The translations under genes and the position numbers were made by a program. Shown here in pieces: positions 9,695 to 19,762 of a DNA stretch of 64,000 nt (position 1 is the first letter of the stretch; each line of letters starts with the position of its first letter). This DNA comes from Archegozetes longisetosus (Eukaryota > Arthropoda > Arachnida > Sarcoptiformes > Trhypochthoniidae), in assembly GCA_018873245.2 (NCBI GenBank), contig JAEMBT020000004.1, positions 1,084,573-1,148,572 on the forward strand, read 5' to 3'. A model generated the notes under the pieces. That model was not told the DNA's origin. It did no database searches and saw only the letters and a list, made by a program, of their open reading frames with translations.

Positions 9695-11175
9695 CAGTTA
9701 GCTTATACTCATATTTGTTTCAGATTACGAAAATTTCTTTAGCAAAACTTACATTAAGAATCTTCGTTGCATCGAAGAGCTACAATTTTCAATAATAAGG
9801 CACTTATAATACAAAAAATTTAATTACAAATTTTAGACGCTTAATACAAAAAATAAAGCTTTTAGTTATTAAATAAAGTCTTAATCCTTTTTAATATTAA
9901 TTAAAGTGATTTTTCATTTTATCTAATTGTTTAATAATTAAGTAAAAATCAAATTTATTCTGTTTAAAGTAATAATAAAACAATTTTGTAAACATCCAAA
10001 TGATTGATTTGTTTATCAGGTTAGGTTAGGTTGCGTTTATCAGTCCACAATAAAAACTCCATCATAGAGTTTGCGTTCAATTAAATATAGATATCTTTAT
10101 AATTAACCTAAAAGATTATCTCAGATCCAAATCAGGACAGAACTAAACATTTTGTTTATAAATCAGAGCTTGGCTTTAAGAAAAGTTTACAGAGTTTTTC
10201 ATTCAAGTCGAAATAATTGAGATACTTTCTAAATTTCCCTAAATTACTTCATGAATTATTTTGATGAGAACCAGTCGTATAATTACTTCACCAATAATGA
10301 TAGTAAACAAATTTTGATAAAACTATTAATGTATTTCATTTTGATGTAGTGTAATATAAATATTTTTGCCACACAAGCGAGAGAGTGCCACAAGAATAAG
10401 CTACTTCTGTAGTAACTGTTATTGCAATTTCACCAAAATCACATTTATTTTAACCATTTTATAAATCAATACTAAACTACAATGTTAATAAAATTTCATT
10501 TGGTTCCAACAAATTAAAAATTTAATTAAATATAAATAAATTCAAATGTAATTTCAATCAAATCAAATTATAATGCATTGGCATTGATCTATTTCATAAC
10601 TACATCGAGAATTTTGACATTTACAATCTGTGGCGAGATACTAAAGATATGCATATTGGATATCACACTACGTGTGGCACTTCTCGCTGATGGGGCAATA
10701 TATGATGGACATCAAAATTATACAGTCTGTATATCATATAACTGAATGTCAAATTAAAATTATGAATCAAGTCGTATAATGATATAATCTACAGTAAAAC
10801 CTCTATAAGTTAGATAGGATTTGTCGGGTTCAAATGTGTTCAACTCATAGAGGTTTTATTGTATTTATGCCTTCATCTCTTATTGATTTTCGAAATATAT
10901 CGAGGATTTTATCCTATTATAAGCCAACATAATTTGATGTCATTATTAAAGCCACTTACATTAATGATAAAAGTTGTTTATTGAGCTCAATGTTAGCAAT
11001 TCAAACATTTGTCTAGGTTCTCATTGATTCATGCTTAAAAATTATCATAAGATGAGCAACAGTTGCTCGAAAGTTAACTCATAGTCAGGTCCCTTATTTC
11101 AAAGATAAGTATTCTTTGTATGTCATGAAATTTCAAACACCTGTTAAACCTTATCAAAAGTTTGCAAAAGCTAAT
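9695..11175. other. Intergenic, mostly unremarkable
   Basis: AT-rich intergenic DNA before the secreted-protein gene. It holds a short GGTTAGGTTAGGTT run at 10019-10032 and the 70-bp palindromic element at 10792-10861. No coding frame with support was seen. Confidence 0.5.
10792..10861. mobile_element. 70-bp pogo/Tigger-type palindromic mini-element
   Basis: The termini CAGTAAAACCTCTATAAGTT and, inward from the right, CAATAAAACCTCTATGAGTT match in 18 of 20 positions. TA dinucleotides at 10790-10791 and 10862-10863 flank the element exactly. CAGTRAAACCTCTATA-type ends are typical of pogo/Tigger elements. It has almost no internal sequence. Confidence 0.7.
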
Positions 11176-11178
11176 CTT

Positions 11179-11186
11179 ATAAATAT
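11179..11186 (+). promoter_or_regulatory. Probable TATA box of the 11.26-kb gene
   Basis: TATAAATA lies about 80 bp upstream of the start codon at 11261. This spacing would give a short leader of roughly 50 bases. It is supported only by motif and position. Confidence 0.5.
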
Positions 11187-11260
11187 AAGGATATTTTTCA
11201 AGGATCTATTACTTTTTTTTCTAATTTAGTATAATTTGGAAACTGAGGTCAACAACAAAA

Positions 11261-12715
11261 ATGAAAGTTTTTATTATTCCTCTGATTGCGTTCACAACAC
11301 TTATTAGTGGTAAGAATTTGATTAATTAATTATTCAACTAGAAATTATTCGTTTCCAGAGTATCCAGAATCTAAAGTTATGAAAATTATACGAAAAGTTC
11401 ACAAAAAAGTAAAGATTTTTGATTGTAAAATTTTTGCAAAATTTTATTCCATATGTTTGAAAATGTAGCTTTATTTTCTATCCAATTGAGATTCTCCTAA
11501 TTATCCAAACTCTCAGTTTGCATAGACTTCAGAGCGGAATATTTGCATTAAAAATCTTAAAAATGAGTCTTAAATGAGTTTAAAATAAGTCTTAAAAAAA
11601 TTTAAAAGTTTTCCAAATCTTATTCTAAATTCTAATTGTAGTTAAAGCCGACCCAGCCGCAGATGTCAATGCATTCGTTGCCAAAAAGTCCGCCGAATAT
11701 GCGAAAATGACTGAGCTCGAGATCAAATCTCATGTCAAGCTAGCAGTCGATGCGATAGTTTCTATGATGAAAGAGGCGTCTGTTAAGTACAGGAAAGAAG
11801 ATCTAGAACTAGTAGCCGATGTCTACGATAGCATTGAGACATTTGTCAGTGAAGGCATCCCTAAGATGTGGATCGCTTTAGACAAGGAAGAGGTCAAAGA
11901 GCGTATGACTAATTTGGTTAAATTAGGAGTCACTGTAGAGGCGATCAAATATGTAGGAGAACTCGAGAAGAAAAGACGAGCTGAAAATCCTCTGAAAGTT
12001 ACTGATACTGAAGCAAATTTGGAGAAAAAGTTTCATGAAGTCGCTAATAAAACCCTGACTCTCACCAAATGGACTGTTGAGGAGTTGACCAAAAAGAAGA
12101 GTCTTTTCTGGGCTGATGTTCATGAAAAAGTCAGTATATATGTGAAAAAATTGAAGCAATGCTTTTTAGTGCTGAACTCATCAGAGAGTTTTTTGCCTAA
12201 AGATTTCTCTCAAACAGATACTTCCCCAAAGCGCTTTTCTATTTATCAATATTCTTTGAGATTTTTTCCCTAAAAACGTTTTAACTAAAATTTTCACTTT
12301 GATATTCTTTAATAGCTTTACACACAAAATATTTTACCTGAAGTTTTTATATTTTAGATTCTCTTTCTCAAAGAAAGTTAAATACGATTTTAGGACAAAA
12401 CTTTGTTCATGAATTGAAAATTATCCAAGAATCTTGAAGTCGTTTCTAACTATATTTTGCTTTAACACTAAATTTTAACAACTATAGATCTACGAGTACT
12501 TGGTGGCTGGTTTAAAAGAGTTGGAACAAGACGTCAAATCGTTGAAAACAGACGCAATAAGAGCGAAGAATTTACAACAACTGATCGATGATTTTACCCT
12601 TTTGTTATCAGTTGCCGACACTCGTTCTTCATCCAAAACTTTCTTTGAGAAAGTTAGCGATAAGTTTTATGACTTGGCTGCTAAAGTTAAGGCAACTTTC
12701 GCTAAATGGTTCTAA
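11261..12715 (+). CDS. Secreted Lys/Glu-rich helical protein, unknown family (3 exons)
   Basis: Exons 11261-11309, 11642-12129 and 12488-12715 join with matching phases into 254 residues. The first 19 or so residues (MKVFIIPLIAFTTLISVKA) form a signal peptide that would be cut before DPAADV. The mature part has almost no Cys or Pro, is rich in Lys, Glu, Leu, Val and Ala, and shows amphipathic heptad-like patterns (EVKERMTNLVKLGVTVEAIK, LKELEQDVKSLKTDAI), so it is probably an all-helical extracellular protein. Introns are 332 and 358 bp. The second donor is the less usual AAA|GTCAGT. An AATAAA lies about 40 bp after the stop. I do not recognise the family; size and composition recall helical secreted proteins of mites and ticks, but no motif decides. 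Confidence 0.75.
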
Positions 12716-12719
12716 GTTA

Positions 12720-13478
12720 ATAAAACTTTGATTAGTGAAAGATAATTCAGTAAAAATAAAGTTTTTATTCACATGAAATTCTCTATTATTATATTTTATT
12801 GACCTCAAGTATATTAAGATTATATATAATAATAAAGGGCAAATTTCTTTGAACATAATCATAGAAAAGTCTTTTAGTTTACCATTACTCAAAGTTTACA
12901 GTTTCTAGAAGATTCTCACCTCGATATATGTTTAATCTTATATTTATATTTCCTCAAGTATATTTATTTAAGTTTCTCCAGTTAAAACTGATTTTATGGT
13001 TTATCAGTATTTATCATTTTGTAATTATTCTGAATTATAATTCATAAATTCTAATAGTTATTCAGATTATAAGTCTAGTGACAATCAATTGTGTAGGATG
13101 TTTAAGATGACAAAGCTACGAAATGAGCTTAACACTTTTGTCAATATTTTATTATTAACATGTGAGTGGAGTGAAGCACTTCAAGTTTATTAGAATTGTC
13201 TCCATGCTCAAAGTATAAAGAGTAACTTGTTATAATAAGCAAATCTAACTCTATCGTAAAAGGCTTACTGAAGAAGTTGCAATATTTCCTTATGAATATC
13301 AACATTAGAGTCTTCAATCAAGGAGAGTTTGATGTGAATCAGCATTTCATAGCGTGCCTGAGAAGAACTTCAATAATAGAGGATCAATCTCCATTGATTT
13401 AAATGCTTGATCGTCATTCTCGAGAAGAAGTTGAGTTGACATGGTACGACTTCAAAACCAATCTTCAACAAGAGAAAA
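12720..13478. other. Intergenic, no gene seen
   Basis: 3' flank of the secreted-protein gene with AATAAA-type polyadenylation motifs near 12720 and 12755, followed by AT-rich sequence. Nothing else was recognised. Confidence 0.45.
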
Positions 13479-13614
13479 AGTATTCTTGCTCGAGTAGAAA
13501 TCACTCAAAGAAAATGTGAAAAGATTTGCATATGAAGCTTTAACTGCAAGGGAAGCCTCTTCCCTATCTCTAAATGCCAAAAGGGCTTATTAAGCACTTC
13601 TCATTAAGTATCTA

Positions 13615-14909
13615 TTAGGTCAAAAATAAAGTTTCCGGCCTAAGGTATTCTAATTATAATAAAATAATTCTTTTAGTATATTATTGTAACTGCATATATA
13701 CAAGACTTTCGGTTAAAATTTCATGTTCTTATGACTAGTTGTTTACAAGCATTGAACGTTTAAATAACAGTTATGTCTGAAAATTCAATTCAGTTCAATA
13801 CCCGAGATATTCGGGCATTAATTGCGTATTGTTTCAAGAGGAAAATGACGGCCAAAGACACTCACGAAGAGATCAATTCAGTTTTGGGGACAAACACTGT
13901 TTCGTATACAACAGTTAAAAGTTGGTTTCAAGATTTTAGGTTCGGCCGAACATGTCTTGATGACGCCCCGCGTTCGGGCCGTCCAGCGGAGGCCACTACC
14001 GATGTGAATGTGTCTGCCATTAAAGAACTGATCAAGATAGACCCTCGAATCACATTAGTACAAATGGCAGAGATATTAAAGATATCGAGAGAGACTGTTC
14101 GTAAAATTATGCACAATAATCTCTGCGCAAGATATATTTTTGTCCAATGGGTACCACATTCGTTAACTGATGAGCAAATGGACAAACGTTTGAAAATGTG
14201 CAGAGAGAACCTGAAGATGTTCGAATTGGAGGGTCCAAACATCATAAATCGATTGGTGACAGGTGATGAGACCTGGGTCTATTTATTTGAAAATCTGTCA
14301 TCAAAGGAGGCCAAGTTACGGGTAATTGAAGACGAAGAAGTCCCGAAAATGCCCCTACAAGAGCTTCACGTGAGAAAGTTTATGTATGCAGTCTTTTTCC
14401 GGTCAACCGGTTTGGTCAAAAGTGTGAAGCTGGGCAAACAAGAAAATGTCACCGCGGACTGGTATGCCACTAAATGTCTGCCCCAAGTCTTCGATGCCAT
14501 TAGAGAAAAGCGGCCAAAGTCTGGTATTAATCGCATCATTCTACACCATGATAACGCCCGGCCACACTCAGCTTCACTTACGAAGCAATATTTGGATCAA
14601 ATGGATGTGCAAGTAATGCCCCATCTACCCTACAGCCCAGACCTGGCCCCCTGTGACTTTTGGCTTTTTAAGAATTTGAAAAAGCATTTAAGGGGCGCCG
14701 CTTTAACACTGAAGAAGAGCTTGACCTGACTGTGAATCAATTTTTCGATAGCATTCCTTCTGAAGAGTGGCGTCGGGTATATGAGAAGTGGCAGGATCGA
14801 ATGAAGCGGTGCATTCGTGCATAAGGAGATTACTTTTGATTATTATGTAAAAAAATTCAATATAATTCAATTAAATGTACTTAGGCCGGAAACTTTATTG
14901 TTCATCTAA
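13615..14909 (+). mobile_element. Mariner transposon (DD34D), nearly intact
   Basis: A 1295-bp element. Terminal inverted repeats of about 30 bp share AATAAAGTTTCCGGCCTAAG, and the ends start TTAGGT (left) and TTAGAT (right, read inward). TA duplications lie at 13613-13614 and 14910-14911. One transposase gene occupies the interior. Length, ends and TA duplications are typical of a full-length mariner, and the low number of defects implies a recent insertion. Confidence 0.93.
13773..14824 (+). pseudogene. Mariner transposase with one frameshift
   Basis: Cut-and-paste transposase of the mariner family. The 318-residue main frame has the N-terminal HTH (IRALIAYCFKRKMTAKDTHE), a second HTH, and the catalytic domain with VTGDETW, HHDNARPHSA and YSPDLAPCDFWLF. 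Between the second and third Asp there are 34 residues, the DD34D signature. WVPHSLTDEQ is the mariner linker motif. The frame breaks once, near 14695 after KKHLRG, and the true C-terminus continues in the next frame to a stop at 14822-14824 (RRVYEKWQDRMKRC). No other break was found. Full length would be about 350 residues, as in the family. Confidence 0.9.
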
Positions 14910-15308
14910 TATATATCATATTTAGCGCTTTAGTCATTCAATATTTCTTGAATCTGAGCCTTAAGGTTAAGATTATTAGTATAAGAAGTATGATGACTAC
15001 TTTTAAATTGAAAAGATGAGATAATTAAGAGTTTAGAACTAATCCAACTTTTCACGTTATTATCAAATTTTTAGTTAGGTTTCAGTAGAGTTTGATATGA
15101 ATGAAAATTTGCACTAATGATCATTTATATAATATGTAAATCATTCATAAGTTATATTATTTTTGTTTTTGTACAATTAAAACTTTCCGCGATAAGACTT
15201 ACTAAAGTCTTATCTCCATATTATTTTACCATTAGTTAAAAGTTCAAATATTAACTGAATCAAAACTTATATGAACGTATGTCTTGATGTATGCGTTTTG
15301 ATGTTTTA

Positions 15309-16624
15309 AAGAGTGCATACTTAAAATTGAGACTAAAAAAATTTATTTCTCAAATTAATAATACAATTCTGAATTAAACTATATTTTAAACATTCAAAGT
15401 TGAATATATAAGAATAATTTTCAGATTATTAAATAACTGATAGCACGCCATTATCAGCTGCTTTACGGACTTTAGTTTTGAGGTCAATCATTAGGTTCTG
15501 GAAATATTGTTGAGGCAAATTTTTAATCTCTTTTTTGATTTTCATTCGCAATTTTGCTGTCGTATCTGTTGTCCAACCATTCATAAACACTCGGCATTTG
15601 AGTTCGGCCCATACCTTCTCAATTGGCCGCAACTGAGGCACATTTGGCGGATTATAGTCTTTGGGTAAAACTTTTAAGCCTAACGACTCAAATTCAGCTA
15701 ATCTGCCTCGAGCATAGTGAGCTGAGGCCAAGTCTGGCCAAAACACATATTGGCCATCGGAATGATTGTTGGCAATAAATTTTTTTAATTTTGACTTTAA
15801 ACACAAATTGACATATCGTTCAGAATTGATAGCATTACCCGAATCGACGATAACAGGCAAAGAACATCCCTTTTCACTAATCGCTAGCCATACCATTACT
15901 TGTTTTGGGAACTTAGAGACAGGTCTAAATTTAACAGAATCTGATGTTTGAAGACCTTCGTATTCAAAATAATAATCGTTGCCATAACTAAGACTTCTAT
16001 CCAATGAAAAATAGCTTTCATCGTCCATAATAACACTTAAACAGTTTGAAGGCTTAAGAAAAGTTTTTGTCAATTTATTTAAACATTTCTTTTGTCACGC
16101 TTTTTGTTTATCGTGGCTTTTCGGACACTTCTTTCTTTTCTTACGAATGACTTTATTAGCCATCAATACTTTTTTTACAGTTTGACCCGTCAAGTGATAC
16201 TTTTTACCAAGACTTTTTGCGACTTCTGAGATATTTTCCTCAATTATTCTCTCTCAATTTTTTGGTCACTTTATGGGGATGTAATCCACTTCCAGGCTTT
16301 CTTTTTAAAGAAATACCATTGTCTACACTATTAACTATCCTATAGATTGTCGATTTGTTAATTCCCTCCGCAATAAAATGGTTAATAGTAAAGCGTTTTC
16401 CTTTTTTCACGATTACTTTTGTAAAAGTTTCCAATGCGTTCGCGACGGGAGTTTTCCTTTTCGGTCTCCATTTCTGTTTATGTGACCGATTACAAATAAA
16501 TCTCATTAGAGAGTAACACATATATGAATAGACTGTCATTTCATATCAATTTTACTCATTTATGACCTGTAGTTTTTTACAGAGAAATTTTTAAACTTAG
16601 TCTCAATTTTAAGTATGCACTCTT
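15309..16624 (-). mobile_element. IS630/Tc1/mariner-superfamily transposon, DD37E type
   Basis: A 1316-bp element with 28-bp perfect terminal inverted repeats that start AAGAGTGCATACTTAAAATT. TA duplications lie at 15307-15308 and 16625-16626. The transposase lies on the minus strand. From PD in FWPDLASAHYA to the Glu in RPIEKVWAELK there are 37 residues, giving DD37E, a rarer branch known from some arthropods. Perfect ends suggest it moved fairly recently although the gene is broken. Confidence 0.9.
15429..16539 (-). pseudogene. DD37E transposase, broken
   Basis: The N-terminal HTH half is at 16539-16240 (INKSTIYRIVNSVDNG; GLHPHKVTKKLREN), and the catalytic half is at 16073-15429. The catalytic half holds IMDDESYFSLD (first Asp), FWPDLASAHYA (second Asp) and PQLRPIEKVWAELK (Glu). 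The basic tail LKTKVRKAADNGVLSVI ends at the stop near 15429. Between the halves (16240-16073) the frame is interrupted, so at least one frameshift or stop disables it. Confidence 0.85.
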
Positions 16625-16959
16625 TAGTCACAAAAGTAAGGCTCAGATTTAAAAATGTTCGATTAGTCAATGAAGCTGGATGACTAAAACTTAATACTGA
16701 ATATCAAGTTTTGGTTTGGATTTATCCTTATTAAGAAGCCCTTTTCATATTTGAAAATAGGGAAGAGGCTCTTCTTGCAGTTAAAGCTTCATATATACTA
16801 TTTGAAGACAAAGAATATGACTCATAAATTGAGCCTTCTGATAATAAGGCAGATGAATATTCGCTCAGAAAGAGACTTAGAGAAGATGTGGATTATCAGA
16901 TTGATTCATCGGGTAGATGATGCTTATGGTGCACTGGGATTCGTAGCCTAATCATGTAC

Positions 16960-19762
16960 CAATTTCGTTAGTTGTGTGCATGTCAGGCTTATGATCAGAC
17001 CGAAGGAGGTGTTTGTTTCTTGTTATTTGTTACATCAATATTTATTTGAAGCCATGTTAAATTTGTTAATGCTAAAAACAATCTAGAATTAACTTTTTAA
17101 TAAACTGATTCTAACTAGTTTTCCAAAATTTTTCATTAGTGTCTTAAGTCGTTCAATATTTAAAATCTTGTTTATGAAAGTTAAAAAATTGAAAAAATTT
17201 AGATTTTTCGAGTCTCAGCTTAATAGCTTAGTTTCATTTTCCGTAAACATTTTTCAACTTTGGACCAGTTTTTAGTTACTGCAATAAAAAAGTGATCAAA
17301 TTTATGATGTGAAAGAGCATTCCTCAACAAAGAGTGATTCACTCTGAATCGCTTTTGGATGATCTCATATAAATTACTTTAGAGCTGAATTGATGGCAAA
17401 ACAAATTGATTTCAATAAAGGAGATCTGTATCAATTTTTTTCAATTGAGATTTTTTATTCCATATAAGATGTCATTAAAATTATTACATTCAATGAAAGG
17501 GAATTCAAATAAAATGAGAACATCTTCGCTACTAATATGACAAATATATAGATTAGTTATATATTCATAATTAGTATATAATATTAGGCATCAATTTAGA
17601 GGTAAAATCTTTTTCAATATCTTTAAACATTATTTTCAAATTAACAAAAAACTCATTTAATTTTTGTCTTAAGTCATAATATTTTTCATTAATATAAATG
17701 TCATTTAAATCACACTATAATTTACAAATAATTATAATTAGAAACTAAGGCAACAATTAATGTATTTGTGTTACAGTTTTTGTATAACTTTTTGTGTTTT
17801 TATTCAATGGTGTTTTGTCTTTGAGTCTAATCTTAATTTAAATTTTTTATCACTAGAATTAAGAAATTTCTAAAGCATTTTCACATAATATCCAATTCTT
17901 TAAATTAATAAACACTTTGAATGACAATCAAAAGGAGTTTCGGATTTTCTTAATACCTTTGAGACAATGAAAAGCTCTATGAGTTTATGAGAAATGAATT
18001 TTTAAGGACTTTTCAATTTTTTAGGTCAAGTCAAAACTTTTTTCATTGGAATGATAGCCAAAAAGCAGTGGAAAATTTTTGTCTTAACGTTTTAATTTGT
18101 ATGATAATTGAATTGTCAAACTTTTCAAATTCTGATTCAACTTCTCTCAATATTATATATCTTATGGTTTTACACATGAATTGCAAGAAGAAAGTGATGT
18201 GCAGTAAAACTCTTAATGGTTTTTAATTAAATGGTTTGTCAGAAGGGCTTCAGTGTTAGTCCTGGTGCCTACTACTTAAATCCTTCAGAAACTATTCAAT
18301 TATTTTGAATGCAAGCTCTACTAAACATATGATTAAAAGTTTTAATGCTTGACTATTTTTTGCTCATTCAATTGAAACAGTTGTACAATATTTTCATGTT
18401 ATAGGAAATTCATTCATTATTGGACTTAAACAAGAGTCAGTTTATCGATAATGAAAGTGTCACACAATTATCCGATAGTTTTTATTCAATTTTATCTCAT
18501 TTAACACAAATCTAATGTCAGAACTAGTACTTTAAACGCAGAAAACTTTTTTTTTGATTTTCTGATCGCTTATATATTATTTTTATTGTTTGTTTTTTGT
18601 TCGTAAATATTATATCATAATCAGCTAATAGTTTATATTAATCCCAATTATATTGAATACAATTAAATGGTTTGCAGGAAGAACGGGATAACTCAATTCT
18701 ATTAAAGGTGTGATTTATCTCGTTCCTCCAGCGAAGTATTTAATTGTTTGTGTGCTTCAAAAACTTAAGCCTTAACCTATTGAAACAACTATTATCTCAA
18801 AACTATCTAAATCTGTGTATAATTAAGTAATTATACAAAGACTTTAAGCTTTGTCAACTAAAAAGTTTTGAGACTATTTCAGATTGACTTAACTATGGAT
18901 TACTCGCCAAAAACAAAACTTGTTCTTGTCTACCATCACGACTACAAAAACTATTTGTTTCAAACATTTAGGGATCAAATCATGGTCAAGTCATTATTTG
19001 AGATGACATTCAAGTAACCGTCACAATTCATAAATCAATTAATCTTCACTTAAAAAGTGGGCAAAAGCAAAAAATTCTCAAACGATTAAAGATAACAAAA
19101 CTTTAATTTCCAGAAATTGATTAACATTTCAAGTGAGAACTTATTGCATAAACTAATCAAATATTATAATAAAAGTCATAATTAATTTGAATTTTAAAAT
19201 GGAGATTAAAGCCCAAATGATCTGTAACCCTAAGTTTTTTTTAACAATTAATTGGTTATTCATAAGAACTAGTCATTGATTTTTTCAAGCATAAGTTCTC
19301 TTAAAGTGTATAAACCTCTCAAATGAATTACAGTTAAACTGAAGAGAAAAATGAGTTATTTTTGATATAAAAACAAATGCAATGAATAGAAGAAAAACTG
19401 ATTTTTGGATAAATTTTTGTCAATTATTTTGATTTCTGTTCAACTCCTGGATAGAGACTTGTATAAAACTGTTTGACTTTCAAAGTAGGACTTGATTTGC
19501 AACACATTTTTATTATTATCATTATAGTTGTTATTATAGAAGAGAAAAACGTATTTCTAATTAAGATTTGAACTAATAACTAATAGTGTATTGAAATCAT
19601 TGATTGGAAAATAAGATCTGGAGAAATAATTTTGCACTAATACACTCTTCTCTAGAACGATGAATCGATTTTCTCTCCAACTCCTCTACTTATCGAGTGT
19701 TTAAAAACTTTAATTAATAATAACTCGTAATTAAACACTACTAGTAATAGTTATTAATGCTA
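16960..19762. other. Intergenic DNA, no gene seen
   Basis: 2.8 kb of AT-rich DNA between the transposon cluster and the makorin gene. A small imperfect hairpin (GGAAGAACGGGATAA near 18677 against TTATCTCGTTCCTCC near 18715) is the only structure noted. Open frames such as 17987-18226 look random. Confidence 0.5.

Larger units (their letters stand above)
13480..16960. repeat. Old inverted duplication interrupted by two transposons
   Basis: The segment 13530-13614 plus 14910-14985 (read in reverse complement) resembles 16627-16800 read forward. Shared blocks are AAGGCTCAGATT, AAGCCCTTTT, ATAGGGAAGAGGCT and TTGCAGTTAAAGCTTCATAT. The mariner at 13615-14909 splits the left copy. The DD37E element (15309-16624) abuts the right copy. 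In both copies the same frame reads like F..REEA.LAVKASY, suggesting decayed coding sequence of an unrecognised protein. The loop between the copies is about 300 bp once both transposons are removed. Confidence 0.5.

Noticed and set aside
10370-10695. Possible small inverted-repeat element with GCGAGA..GTGCCAC ends
   Set aside because: The matching blocks occur in swapped order on the two sides, so they do not form proper terminal repeats.
12923-13500. Possible coding remnant upstream of the mariner
   Set aside because: Some codon-like stretches are interrupted in all frames and no family was recognisable.
17987-18226. 79-codon frame in intergenic DNA
   Set aside because: Composition is that of random AT-rich DNA (Phe, Asn, Ile, Leu) with no motif or splice partner.
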